Source of the DNA: an uncultured Pelagibacteraceae bacterium
GTDB lineage: Bacteria; Pseudomonadota; Alphaproteobacteria; Pelagibacterales; Pelagibacteraceae
Direction of reading: 5' to 3'
DNA length: 64,000 nt
NCBI GenBank assembly: GCA_902531765.1
Contig: CACAFC010000002.1
Location: 1-64,000, forward strand
The number at the start of each line of letters is the position of its first letter. Position 1 is the stretch's first letter. Shown piece by piece: positions 54,457 through 64,000 of this stretch. The notes under the pieces were generated by a model. The model was given only the letters and a program-made list of their open reading frames with translations, was not told where the DNA came from and did no database searches. The position numbers were made by a program, and so were the translations under genes.

Positions 54457-54717
54457 ATGAATATAGATGAATTAATCACAAACGTAAAAAAAAAAATAGA
54501 AAAAAATATTATTATTGAAAATATTTTAATTGAAGACAAAACATTTTTACATAAAAATCATCCAGGACATGAAAGTAATAAATTTCATTTAAAAATAACT
54601 ATCAAGTCTGAAGAGCTAAAGAAATTAAATAAAATTGAAAGTAACAAAAAAATTTATAAAATATTAGAAAGGGAATTAAAAAATCATATTCACTCTTTAC
54701 AAATTTTAATTAATTAA
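54457..54717 (+). CDS. BolA-family protein
   Basis: IEDKTFLHKNHPGHESNKFHLKITI, HIHSLQI. Confidence 0.82.
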   Translation: MNIDELITNVKKKIEKNIIIENILIEDKTFLHKNHPGHESNKFHLKITIKSEELKKLNKIESNKKIYKILERELKNHIHSLQILIN

Positions 54718-55812
54718 TCTTTTTTTCAAAAAAAGTTTTATAGTGGCATGAGAAAATTCCTTTTCAATTATTGGACCACCAATTTTTCTTATAAGCATAA
54801 GCTTGATATTTTTTGAATTATTTTTTTTGTCCCTGATCATAAAAGATATGATCTGATTAATTTTTTTTATAGTAAAATAATTTTGAATAGAATCTGGAAA
54901 ATGAGAATTATTGAGATGTTTAATCGCAGAATTAAATTCTTTATAGGTAATCAACTTTTTATTATGACTAAATTCAAACGCTGATTTCATACCTAGAATT
55001 ACTGCCTCTCCATGATTTAATCTTTTAGAAAAATTTAAACTTGCCTCGTATGCATGAGCAAAAGTATGACCAAAATTTAAAATTTTTCTAAGATTTTTTT
55101 CTTTCTCATCCTTTTCAACTATTGATTTTTTGACTTTACAGCTTTCATGAATAGATTTTTCAATAGTTGGAGACTTAAGTTTAAGTATTTCATTAATATT
55201 TTTATCCAAGAAATTATAAAATTTTTTATTTGCAATTAATGCATGCTTTACTATTTCCGCGTAACCACAAACTATTTCTCTCAAAGGAAGACTTTTCAAA
55301 AAGTCTACATCACTGATAACAATTTTAGGTTGATAAAAAGTTCCAATTAAATTCTTACCTTGAGATGTGTTAATACCTGTTTTACCACCAACAGATGAGT
55401 CTACTTGCGATAGCAATGTTGTTGGAATATTTACAAACTTTAAACCTCTTTTGAATAAACTCGCAGCAAAACCTGCCACATCACCAGTAATTCCTCCTCC
55501 AATAGATATTAAACAGTCATCTCTTGAAAAATTTTTCTTAAGTAAAAGATCTAAAATTTTACTAACATTTTTCTGATTTTTATTTTTCTCATTGGCATTA
55601 TAAATAAATTTGTAAAGCTCATATTTCTTAAGGGAGTTTACAATTTGTTTGATATATCTATTTGGAATATTTTTATCTAAAACTAAAAAACATTTTTTAA
55701 AGTCTATAGAATTTTTTTTTAATATATGTGATAAATTAGAAATTAAATTTCTACCGATTATAATTGGATATTTCTCAGAATTAGTTTTAACTATCAGTTT
55801 AATTGGCCTCAT
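54706..55812 (-). CDS. aroB: 3-dehydroquinate synthase
   Basis: SIGGGITGDVAGFAASLFKRGLKFVNIPTTLLSQVDSSVGGKTGIN. Confidence 0.96.
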   Translation of the reverse strand: MRPIKLIVKTNSEKYPIIIGRNLISNLSHILKKNSIDFKKCFLVLDKNIPNRYIKQIVNSLKKYELYKFIYNANEKNKNQKNVSKILDLLLKKNFSRDDCLISIGGGITGDVAGFAASLFKRGLKFVNIPTTLLSQVDSSVGGKTGINTSQGKNLIGTFYQPKIVISDVDFLKSLPLREIVCGYAEIVKHALIANKKFYNFLDKNINEILKLKSPTIEKSIHESCKVKKSIVEKDEKEKNLRKILNFGHTFAHAYEASLNFSKRLNHGEAVILGMKSAFEFSHNKKLITYKEFNSAIKHLNNSHFPDSIQNYFTIKKINQIISFMIRDKKNNSKNIKLMLIRKIGGPIIEKEFSHATIKLFLKKRLIN

Positions 55813-56311
55813 AAATATCTATTATTTTTTTTGCGATTTGTTTTTTTGTAAAATTCTCACAATCTATTTTATACAGTGCTTTAGAATAAATAACTGAACG
55901 TTTTTTTATGATTTCTATTAGTTCATTTTTAGTGGAATTAACCGCTAATGGTCTTTTTTTGCTGTTTTTAATCCTTTTTACCAATGTATCGATATTCCAA
56001 TTAAGCCAAAATGATAAATGACTTTCTAGAACCTCATTTTTAATTTCTCTAGTTATAAACGCTCCTCCGCCAAGTGCAATTACACCCTTTTTACTTTTTA
56101 AAATATTAAGAGTTGTCTTTTTTTCAATATCCCGAAAAGCGACTTCTCCTTTTATTTCAAAGATTTTTGATATTTTCATTTTTTGATCATTTTCAATTAA
56201 TTGATCGATATCAAAAAAGTTAAGATTTAGTTTTTTTGAAACTATAGAGCCAATAGAGCTCTTTCCAGAACCCATCATTCCAATAAAAACTAAATTTTTC
56301 TTAGATTTCAT
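55799..56311 (-). CDS. aroK: Shikimate kinase (internal start MKSKKN preferred)
   Basis: LVFIGMMGSGKSSIGSIVSKKL, FFDIDQLIE, IALGGGAF. Confidence 0.9.
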   Translation of the reverse strand: MKSKKNLVFIGMMGSGKSSIGSIVSKKLNLNFFDIDQLIENDQKMKISKIFEIKGEVAFRDIEKKTTLNILKSKKGVIALGGGAFITREIKNEVLESHLSFWLNWNIDTLVKRIKNSKKRPLAVNSTKNELIEIIKKRSVIYSKALYKIDCENFTKKQIAKKIIDIYEAN

Positions 56312-56368
56312 AAGTTTCTTTATTGAAAAAACACAAATATGTCTTAATTTGAAATTAATTAAACCTAT

Positions 56369-56548
56369 ATGCAATTTACAAGAAAAACAAGTTATAGCAA
56401 AAGTATAATTGGATTATTGATAAAGTTATTTATAATCACAATTGTATTTATTGGAGTAGTTATTCTTTTAAATAAATTAGACTTCCCGGCACCAAAAAAA
56501 TCAATTGAAAAAATAATCCCTAATGAAAATTTTAAGATTGTTAAATAA
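56369..56548 (+). CDS. Small single-TM protein (59 aa; not in ORF track)
   Basis: MQFTRKTSYSKSIIGLLIKLFIITIVFIGVVILLNKLDFPAPKKSIEKIIPNENFKIVK*; overlaps next ORF by 26 nt. Confidence 0.6.
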   Translation: MQFTRKTSYSKSIIGLLIKLFIITIVFIGVVILLNKLDFPAPKKSIEKIIPNENFKIVK

Positions 56549-58295
56549 AATTTATTTATCAATTCTGATTATTTTTTTCCTTTCAATAGTCAATTCTTTT
56601 TCACAAGATGAGCCTGTAGATATATGGAATATCGATAAAGAGCAAATACAAGAAAATTCTGAAAATAAGGAATTAATTTCAACTTTAGAAAGTGAACTTG
56701 AAACTGAAAAAATTGATGTTTTTAATATGCAAACTAAAGATAGATCTGATTCAATTAAAGTTGATGAAACTCTAAATTCGAAAGAAATTAAAATAATAGG
56801 TCTCTACGATCCAGAAGATTTTGGATTAAAAATTGATATGTGGTCGAATTCTAATGGTGATCAATTAAAATACCTTTTCTCTAATTTAGCTAAAATAAAC
56901 TTATCACGAGATGCTTCAGAACTTATGAATATTGTTTTATTAACTAATGCTTATTATCCCAAAAAAAATATTAGTGAAAAAGATTTTTTAAGAATCAAAT
57001 CAGATTGGTTGATAAAACATAATGACTTAGAGCTGATAGAGGAGTATTTAATCAAGAATGATATTTTAAACTTCCACCCTAAACTAAGTAAATATCTAGT
57101 TGATAAGTATTTATCCGAATCTAAGCTTGATAAAGCTTGTAAAATCTTTTTAAATAATTCAGAACCAATTAAAAATAATTATTTGTCAAAGTTTAATATC
57201 TATTGTTTGATAAACAATGGAAAAAAAGATGAAGCACAATTAATTTTCGATTTAAAAAAAGAATTTGGTTTTAATGATCAGTATTTTGAAAATAAACTAA
57301 ATTATCTTTTTGGATATACAAATGAAATTGATAAAACTATTTCTGAAAAAAGTATTCTAGAGTTTCATTTGGCCCATAAAACAAACCCAGAATTTTCCTT
57401 TGAACCAAAAGAAAATACTAATCCATTAATATGGAAATATCTAGCTGCTTCAAATTTATTATACCAGACTAATGAAATTGACTTGGATGAATTAGAAAAG
57501 ATTGAATTAATTGAGTATGCCACACATAACAAGAATTATCTTGAAGATGATTTATTTCAAATTTATAAAAGATTTCAGTTTACGATTGATCAATTTTTAA
57601 ATGTTAAAACAGTATTCAAATCCTTAACTAATGTTGAGAGTAGGGCACTTTTATACCAAAGTGTATTACTAGAATCTGACATAAATAGAAAAATAGAGTT
57701 AATGAAACTTTTAAAAGAAGTATTCATCAAGGATAAAATTGGTAATGCTTTTGAGGAAAAACTAAAAGATCTGTTACAAGATATTGAATTAGATCAAATT
57801 TCATCAAAGCATACCAGTTTCTATCTAGAAAATATTAATACTGACGAAAAAAAACAAACCAAAATAAAGTATAATGATGATCTTTTGCATCAATCAAAAC
57901 TTATAAAATATTTTAATGGAGATTATAATCAGACAAAAATAGAAAAAGATCTCAACAATTTTCTTAAAAAAATAAAAAAAGATAAAAAGTATTCAATTTC
58001 AAAAAAGGATATCATTTTAATCGAGTCATTAAAATCAGATGGTATAAAAATTGATAAAAAATATGACAATTTATACAAAATTCTAGAATCTGAAATGCCA
58101 ACAGATATTCAAGTCATGATCAATAATAATGAGTCAGCTTCAACAATTCTTAGAATTATAGAGGTTATTGGTCAAGATGAGCTGAGTACTTTAGATGAGG
58201 ATACCTTATTTTTTATAATAAGTGCACTTAATCAATTAAACATAGACTCTTTACGAAATAAAATTCTATTAAAAGTTCTTCCTTTAAAAGTTTAA
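56523..58295 (+). CDS. Predicted exported protein of unknown function (590 aa)
   Basis: Signal-like N-terminus (LSILIIFFLSIVNSFSQ), long uninterrupted ORF, helical-repeat-like sequence. Confidence 0.7.
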   Translation: MKILRLLNKIYLSILIIFFLSIVNSFSQDEPVDIWNIDKEQIQENSENKELISTLESELETEKIDVFNMQTKDRSDSIKVDETLNSKEIKIIGLYDPEDFGLKIDMWSNSNGDQLKYLFSNLAKINLSRDASELMNIVLLTNAYYPKKNISEKDFLRIKSDWLIKHNDLELIEEYLIKNDILNFHPKLSKYLVDKYLSESKLDKACKIFLNNSEPIKNNYLSKFNIYCLINNGKKDEAQLIFDLKKEFGFNDQYFENKLNYLFGYTNEIDKTISEKSILEFHLAHKTNPEFSFEPKENTNPLIWKYLAASNLLYQTNEIDLDELEKIELIEYATHNKNYLEDDLFQIYKRFQFTIDQFLNVKTVFKSLTNVESRALLYQSVLLESDINRKIELMKLLKEVFIKDKIGNAFEEKLKDLLQDIELDQISSKHTSFYLENINTDEKKQTKIKYNDDLLHQSKLIKYFNGDYNQTKIEKDLNNFLKKIKKDKKYSISKKDIILIESLKSDGIKIDKKYDNLYKILESEMPTDIQVMINNNESASTILRIIEVIGQDELSTLDEDTLFFIISALNQLNIDSLRNKILLKVLPLKV

Positions 58296-58318
58296 AAATT
58301 AGTTTATTTATTTATCTA

Positions 58319-58843
58319 ATGAGCATTAAAGACATAATTACGGTTCCTGATGAAACCTTAAAAAAAATCTCAGAACCGTTAGAAAAAGTTAGCACTAACG
58401 AAAAAAAACTTATTAATGATTTATTTGACACAATGTACGCTTCGAAAGGCATCGGATTAGCTGCAGTACAAATAGGTATCCTGAAAAGAATTTTAGTAAT
58501 TGATGTATCTACTAAAGATGAAAAGAGGGAGCCTTTAAGTTTCATAAATCCTATTATTAAAAAAGTTAGTAATGAAACCTCAATTTATGAAGAGGGTTGT
58601 TTATCAATTCCAGATACATTTATAGAGATTGAAAGGCCAAAAATTTGTGAAGTGGAATATATTAATATAAATGGAGAAAAAAAAAATTTAAAATGTGATG
58701 GTCTTTTATCAACTTGTTTACAACATGAAATAAATCATTTAGATGGAAAATTAATAATTGATCATTTATCAAAATTAAAAAGAGATATCATCATTAAAAA
58801 AATTTCAAAAACAAAAAAAAATCCTGACAGAATATTAGTTTAG
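58319..58843 (+). CDS. def: Peptide deformylase
   Basis: GIGLAAVQIG, EEGCLSIP, QHEINHLDGKL. Confidence 0.96.
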   Translation: MSIKDIITVPDETLKKISEPLEKVSTNEKKLINDLFDTMYASKGIGLAAVQIGILKRILVIDVSTKDEKREPLSFINPIIKKVSNETSIYEEGCLSIPDTFIEIERPKICEVEYININGEKKNLKCDGLLSTCLQHEINHLDGKLIIDHLSKLKRDIIIKKISKTKKNPDRILV

Positions 58844-58845
58844 AA

Positions 58846-59778
58846 ATGCCTAAAAAAATCATTTTTATGGGTACACCCATGTTTGCAGTTCCAATATTGA
58901 AATCACTCTATCAAAATGGTTTTCCAATAAATTTGGTTTATACACGACCACCCCAAAAATCTCAACGAGGTCAGAGGATAAATAAATCACCAGTCCAAGG
59001 TATATCGGAAACTTTAAATATAGAATTCAGATCTCCACAGAACTTGAAAAACAACACTGAGGAATATGAGTTTTTAAAAAAAATGGAGGCTGATCTTGCA
59101 ATTGTTGTAGCCTATGGACAAATAATTCCTAAGGAATTCTTAAGTTTAACAAAAAAAGGTTTTATAAATGTTCATGCATCTATACTCCCAAAATGGAGAG
59201 GCGCTGCACCTATCCAGAGAGCTATAATGAATTTAGACACAGAAACAGGGATTAGTATAATGAAAATTAATGAAGAATTGGATAGTGGACCTGTCAGTAA
59301 CACTTATAAAATAAAACTTGATCAAAGTCTTAATGCAAAAGAGGTCTCAGAAAAACTTGCTTTAATAGCAGCGGATAAAATTTTAGATGTTGTAGATGAA
59401 ATTTTTGAGGGTAAATCAAATTTTGTTGATCAAGATAATTCTAAAGCCACTTATGCAAAAAAAATTACCAAAAATGAAGGGCAAATAGATTGGAAAAGCG
59501 ATGCTTTAGAAATAATTGGAAAAATTAATGGCTTATATCCCTCGCCGGGGGCTTTTTTTAATTTTAACGGACAAAGATATAAAATTTTAAAAGCAGAAAT
59601 TGGAAATGGGATTGGTAAAAATGGTGAGGTTATATCAGACAATCTTGAAATAGCGTGTGGAGGTGAAAAATCTATTAAAGTTGTTGAAATACAGAGAGAG
59701 GGGAAAAAGGTTCAAAAAATTGGAGAGTTTATGCTTGGATCTCAAATCAGAAAAGGCTCAATTATATCTAATGTTTAG
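58846..59778 (+). CDS. fmt: Methionyl-tRNA formyltransferase
   Basis: IFMGTPMFAVPIL, HASILPKWRGAAPIQRAI. Confidence 0.96.
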   Translation: MPKKIIFMGTPMFAVPILKSLYQNGFPINLVYTRPPQKSQRGQRINKSPVQGISETLNIEFRSPQNLKNNTEEYEFLKKMEADLAIVVAYGQIIPKEFLSLTKKGFINVHASILPKWRGAAPIQRAIMNLDTETGISIMKINEELDSGPVSNTYKIKLDQSLNAKEVSEKLALIAADKILDVVDEIFEGKSNFVDQDNSKATYAKKITKNEGQIDWKSDALEIIGKINGLYPSPGAFFNFNGQRYKILKAEIGNGIGKNGEVISDNLEIACGGEKSIKVVEIQREGKKVQKIGEFMLGSQIRKGSIISNV

Positions 59779-60511
59779 ATATCAAATATTGATAGAGTAT
59801 GTAGGCACCAATTTTAGAGGTTGGCAAATTCAAACAAAAGGCAAAACTATACAAGGATTTATCCAAGAGAGAATTTGTAAATTATTAAAAGAAAAAATTA
59901 TTTTGTTTGGTGCAGGTAGATTAGACAAAGGAGTGCACGCACTTGAACAATCTGCTCATTTCGAGTGTAAAAAAAAAATTGAAAATTCGAACAAGTTTGT
60001 CAAATCTTTAAATCATTTTTTAAATAAGGAAATGATTTCAATCATTAAAATCAAGAAAAGGGGTAATGATTTTCATGCGAGATTTTCTGCAAGAATGAGA
60101 ATATATAAGTATATAATCATTAATCGTCCTAGTAGACCGGTAATAGATGAAAATAGAGGATGGCACATTATTAATAAACTTGATTTAAAAGTAATGAAAA
60201 AAGCTGCAAAAAAATTAGTCGGTACTAAAGATTTTTCTACCTTCAGAGCTTCAAGCTGTAGAGCCAAAAGTCCAATCAAAACTATGAGATCCGTTAAAAT
60301 AAAATCTAGAAATAATAAAATAGAAATAGAATTTCAATCTCAATCTTTTCTACAACAACAGGTTCGTTCAATGGTTGGTAGTTTAAAATATGTAGGTGAA
60401 AAAAAATGGTCTTTAAAAAAATTCAATTTTATTATGAACTCAAAAAAACGGATTTTGTGTGCACCCCCAGCACCACCTGAAGGACTTTATTTAGCAAGAG
60501 TTATTTATTAA
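59771..60511 (+). CDS. truA: tRNA pseudouridine synthase A (start at 59771 preferred over 59657)
   Basis: MFRYQILIEYVGTNFRGWQIQ, GAGRLDKGVHALEQ, FLQQQVRSMVGSL. Confidence 0.92.
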   Translation: MFRYQILIEYVGTNFRGWQIQTKGKTIQGFIQERICKLLKEKIILFGAGRLDKGVHALEQSAHFECKKKIENSNKFVKSLNHFLNKEMISIIKIKKRGNDFHARFSARMRIYKYIIINRPSRPVIDENRGWHIINKLDLKVMKKAAKKLVGTKDFSTFRASSCRAKSPIKTMRSVKIKSRNNKIEIEFQSQSFLQQQVRSMVGSLKYVGEKKWSLKKFNFIMNSKKRILCAPPAPPEGLYLARVIY

Positions 60512-60982
60512 TTTTTTCTTGTTACTCATTGCAAATTTTTTATTTATTCTCCATCTAGATTCTGCTCTCACAATATAACCACAGCAATTTTTTGAACCAC
60601 ATTTGCAAGGAAATTGTTTATAATCTTCATCATAACCAAATCCATAATCACACGTAAACTCCTCTCCTTTTTTAATATCACGAATTGCAGTAATCCATAC
60701 TTTTAGACCTTTGCCATTATAATCGCAGTTATTATTACAACTATGATTTATTAGACCTGCGATATTCCATGAAAAATCTCCATCGAGAGTATATTTTTGA
60801 TTTAATGTGAATAAGTATATAGGTTTTTTATTATCAAACTTAGTTGACTCGTCTACCTGTTTATTTGTAATAATTTTGCCAACGTAATTTATTATTTTTG
60901 TTCCCTCTTTAATATCACGCGCAGCATAAAGACCTCGTCCTTTCTTATCAATTTTAGATCTTTTAATTCTATAAAGTTTCAT
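60491..60982 (-). CDS. SET-domain protein-lysine methyltransferase
   Basis: GRGLYAARDIKEGTKIINYVG, GLINHSCNNNCDY, GEEFTCDYGF, post-SET-like CKCGSKNCCGYI. Confidence 0.88.
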   Translation of the reverse strand: MKLYRIKRSKIDKKGRGLYAARDIKEGTKIINYVGKIITNKQVDESTKFDNKKPIYLFTLNQKYTLDGDFSWNIAGLINHSCNNNCDYNGKGLKVWITAIRDIKKGEEFTCDYGFGYDEDYKQFPCKCGSKNCCGYIVRAESRWRINKKFAMSNKKKLINNSC

Positions 60983-61012
60983 GTGAGAGATTTATTATTT
61001 ATTTAGTTTAAA

Positions 61013-61936
61013 TTAATTGAATTCTACAAGTGCGTTAACATGTTCATTAGCACTTTCAGATAACGCATTTAAATCATAACCACCTTCAAGAATAGAAATA
61101 GCTTTCCCTTTAGTAAACTCGTTAGTAGCAGCTAAAGTTCTTTTGGTAATTTCGTAGAAATCTTTTGATTTTAATTTAAATTGAGCTAAAGGATCATCTT
61201 TATGTGCATCAAAACCTGCTGAGAATATAAGAAAATCAGGTTTATAATTGACTAATCTATCTAAAACTCTATCGAATGCATTAAAGTATTCTTCAGAGTT
61301 TGTGCCTGCTGGTAAAGGTATATTTAAAGAATTATTAAAGTCACCCTTATCTTTGTCCGTGCCTCCTCCGGGATAAAAAGGATACTGATGTGTTGAAATA
61401 TATAGCGAATTTTTGTTATTACGCATGACATCATAATTTCCATTTCCCCAATGCACATCAAAATCTACACATACGACTCTTTTATATTTATAATTTTTAA
61501 TCAAATAATTAGTGGCTACCCCAGCATTTGATATACAACAAAATCCCATTGCCTTATCTTTTTCTGCATGATGTCCAGGAGGTCTTGCTAAACAAAACCC
61601 GTTCTTAAACTCTTTATTTTCTATTCCGTCAATGGCCCTAATTGTTGAGCCAGCTGCATCAAATACTGCTTTTTTACTGTCTGGTGATATTACAGTATCT
61701 CCATCTAAAAATTTTAGACCTTGTTGAGGAAAGGAACTATTTAAGTTATTGATATATTCTTTTGAATGTGTCATTGCCAATATATCATCTGGCACATTAC
61801 CTGGTTTTTTCCAAATCAGATCACTTCTTTTTTTTAATTTTTCTTTTATGGCAATTACTCTTTTAGGCTGTTCAGGATGGCCGTTACCAGTGTCATGTTT
61901 TTCATAAGAGTCAGAATTTATAATCGCTGTATTCAT
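61013..61936 (-). CDS. Class II histone-deacetylase-like family protein (substrate unknown)
   Basis: ARPPGHHAEKDKAMGFCCISNAGVA, VCVDFDVHWGNG, FSAGFDAHKDDPLA, LEGGYD. Confidence 0.9.
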   Translation of the reverse strand: MNTAIINSDSYEKHDTGNGHPEQPKRVIAIKEKLKKRSDLIWKKPGNVPDDILAMTHSKEYINNLNSSFPQQGLKFLDGDTVISPDSKKAVFDAAGSTIRAIDGIENKEFKNGFCLARPPGHHAEKDKAMGFCCISNAGVATNYLIKNYKYKRVVCVDFDVHWGNGNYDVMRNNKNSLYISTHQYPFYPGGGTDKDKGDFNNSLNIPLPAGTNSEEYFNAFDRVLDRLVNYKPDFLIFSAGFDAHKDDPLAQFKLKSKDFYEITKRTLAATNEFTKGKAISILEGGYDLNALSESANEHVNALVEFN

Positions 61937-63090
61937 TTGAAATAATTTTTTAAAATACTTTCATAAATTTTAGTTAAATTTTTTAAATCTTTTAAAGATA
62001 CTGCCTCATCAACTTTGTGCATAGTTTTTCCAACTAAACCAAATTCAAGACCAGGACATATTGTTCTTATAAATCTCAAGTCTGAAGTTCCACCTGTTGT
62101 AGATAATTTTGGCTTTAACTTAGTGATCTTTTTAATGACATTTTGTATCATAAATGTTGTTTTATTTGGTTTTGTTAAAAAAGCTTCACCAGAAACTCTA
62201 TACTCAATTTTAAATTTTGATTTATGCTTTTTGGTTATTTTTCTGAAAATCTGATTAAGTTTTTTTTTTAGAGAATTAGAGGAATGTTTGTTGTTAAATC
62301 TTATATTAAATGTTGCTTCAGCTGTTGCTGGAATAACATTATCTGCATTATTATTTATGTTAATCTTAGTAACTTCCAAGTTTGTAGGCTGAAAATCTTT
62401 AGTTCCTTTATCAAACTTAATTTCTTTTAATTCTTTTAGAATATTAACAATTATGGTTGAAGGATTATTTGCTCTAGAAGGATATGCAACATGACCTTGG
62501 TGGCCGATTATATTTAATTTCCCAGTCAAACTTCCCCTACGCCCGATTTTAATCATTTCACCTAATTTATTTGGATTAGTTGGCTCACCAACTAGACAAA
62601 AATTTATCTTCTCTCTCTTTTTTTTTAAATATTCTACAACTTTTTTGGTACCATTTATTGCATCACCTTCTTCATCTCCAGTAATCAATAAACTAATTGA
62701 TCCATTAAATTTTTTATTTTTTGATAAAAAAGTGCTTACAGCAGAAACAAAAGCTGCAACAGAACTTTTCATATCATTTGCACCTCTTCCAATTAAATGA
62801 TTATTTTTTACAGAGGGTTTAAATGGATTTATCGTCCAATCTTTTATATTACCTGGGGGAACAACATCTAGATGACCCGCATAACAAAAATTAGGTCCTT
62901 TTGTTCCCAACCTTGCATATAAATTTTTTACTGGTTTGAAATCTTTTTGTTTAAATTCAAGCAATTTTGTTTTGAAACCAATTTTTTTTAATTTTTTTTC
63001 TAAAAATTTCATCACCCCAGCGTCTGTTGGAGTAACAGTTGGAAACCTAATTAGCTCTTTAGCTAATTGTAACTCATTAATTTTTTGCAT
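61933..63090 (-). CDS. dapE: Succinyl-diaminopimelate desuccinylase
   Basis: YAGHLDVVPPG, GRGANDMKSSVAAFV, GDEEGDAINGT. Confidence 0.93.
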   Translation of the reverse strand: MQKINELQLAKELIRFPTVTPTDAGVMKFLEKKLKKIGFKTKLLEFKQKDFKPVKNLYARLGTKGPNFCYAGHLDVVPPGNIKDWTINPFKPSVKNNHLIGRGANDMKSSVAAFVSAVSTFLSKNKKFNGSISLLITGDEEGDAINGTKKVVEYLKKKREKINFCLVGEPTNPNKLGEMIKIGRRGSLTGKLNIIGHQGHVAYPSRANNPSTIIVNILKELKEIKFDKGTKDFQPTNLEVTKININNNADNVIPATAEATFNIRFNNKHSSNSLKKKLNQIFRKITKKHKSKFKIEYRVSGEAFLTKPNKTTFMIQNVIKKITKLKPKLSTTGGTSDLRFIRTICPGLEFGLVGKTMHKVDEAVSLKDLKNLTKIYESILKNYFK

Positions 63091-63093
63091 GTT

Positions 63094-63921
63094 TTAATCT
63101 CTCAAAAGATCATTAATTGATGTCTTTGATCTAGTCTTTTCGTCTACTTGCTTGATTATTACTGCACAGCTTAGTGATGGAGCAGATGGATTTTTTTTAT
63201 CTGGAAGAGATCCTGGTACAACAACTGAGTATGGAGGAATTTTTCCATACGTGATCTCACCAGTTGATCTATTTACAATTTTTGTAGATTGTGTAATCAG
63301 CATTCCCATGCTTAATACAGAACCTTCTCCAACAATCACTCCTTCAACTACCTCAGACATCGCTCCTAAAAATACATTATCTTCTATTATTGTAGGTAAT
63401 GCTTGAGCAGGTTCTAGCACCCCCCCAACTCCTGACCCAGCAGATATGTGGCAATTCTTCCCAATTTGGCAACAACTACCAGCACGACTGAATGTATCCA
63501 TCATCGTTTTAGCCCCGATGTAAGCACCAATGTTTACATAACATGGCATAAGAACAGCATCTTTACCTACGAATGATCCTTTTCTAACAGGTGAGTTTGG
63601 AACCATTCTAAAACCCGCTCTCTCATGATCCTCCTTTGTCCAGCCAGCTGTTTTTCCTTTTAACAAGTGTGCCTTATCATACCAACTGGAATAAGGTCCA
63701 TTTAAATTTTCCATTGGATAAATTCTAAAGCTTAGCATGATTGCTTTCTTTAAGTGTTGATGAGTTACCCATTCTCCATTTATTTTTTCAGCAACTCTTA
63801 ATTTACCACTATCCAAGTCACTTATTACTTGATTGATTGTATCCTTTAAAGATTGATCCGAATTTGGATTTACTTGATCTTTGTTTTCCCAAGCATCATT
63901 TATAATTTTTTCTATAGACAT
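63094..63921 (-). CDS. dapD: Tetrahydrodipicolinate N-succinyltransferase
   Basis: Hexapeptide-repeat acyltransferase; CYVNIGAYIGAKTMMDTF. Confidence 0.95.
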   Translation of the reverse strand: MSIEKIINDAWENKDQVNPNSDQSLKDTINQVISDLDSGKLRVAEKINGEWVTHQHLKKAIMLSFRIYPMENLNGPYSSWYDKAHLLKGKTAGWTKEDHERAGFRMVPNSPVRKGSFVGKDAVLMPCYVNIGAYIGAKTMMDTFSRAGSCCQIGKNCHISAGSGVGGVLEPAQALPTIIEDNVFLGAMSEVVEGVIVGEGSVLSMGMLITQSTKIVNRSTGEITYGKIPPYSVVVPGSLPDKKNPSAPSLSCAVIIKQVDEKTRSKTSINDLLRD

Positions 63922-63924
63922 AAT

Positions 63925-64000
63925 TTATTGAGTTTTTAATAACCTTATTTCCTTAAGAAATAAAGACAGATTTTCAATTTTATGAGAAATATAATCTTTA
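63925..64000 (-). CDS. C-terminal end of an unidentified CDS (cut by window edge)
   Basis: Reverse frame reads KDYISHKIENLSLFLKEIRLLKTQ* just upstream of dapD. Confidence 0.4.
   Translation of the reverse strand, partial: KDYISHKIENLSLFLKEIRLLKTQ

Noticed and set aside
59657-59770. N-terminal 38 residues of the truA ORF
   Set aside because: Lies within fmt in another frame; MFRYQILIEYVG is the normal TruA start.

Overview
The window looks like a compact, very AT-rich alphaproteobacterial chromosome segment, most like the Pelagibacterales/SAR11 type. That is inferred from gene content, gene order and coding density; no search was run. Most of it is housekeeping: mutM C-terminus, rpsT, dnaA-dnaN, plsC-like, lysA-lptM-argH, coq7-dsbB, fdxA-carD, SUV3-like helicase, aceE-aceF, gltD-gltB, thrS-infC-rpmI-rplT-pheS-pheT-lepA, gyrB, regB-like kinase, cobS-cobT, aroK-aroB, def-fmt-truA and dapD-dapE. 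Three tRNAs (Leu-CAA, Arg-ACG, Ser-GGA) are present. A surface-glycan cassette (41.2-47.6 kb) lies between lepA and tRNA-Ser/gyrB. I saw no CRISPR arrays, transposases, integrases, prophage genes or rRNA. Main points worth a second look: (1) an un-tracked 25-aa protein made almost only of Lys/Arg/Ala, with its own promoter, a palindromic leader and a strong bidirectional terminator, convergent with a CarD regulator that has a ~90-aa Lys-rich N-terminal extension; (2) a SET-domain lysine methyltransferase next to a class-II HDAC-like deacetylase; (3) a lipoyl domain fused to the N-terminus of the AceE E1 subunit, closely resembling the lipoyl domain of the adjacent aceF; (4) a glycosyltransferase split by a 1-nt shift at an A9 tract, and a T11A14 tract in a sugar oxidoreductase gene; (5) an acyl-CoA ligase gene starting 4 nt after a tRNA-Leu CCA end; (6) cobS/cobT with no other cobalamin genes in view.
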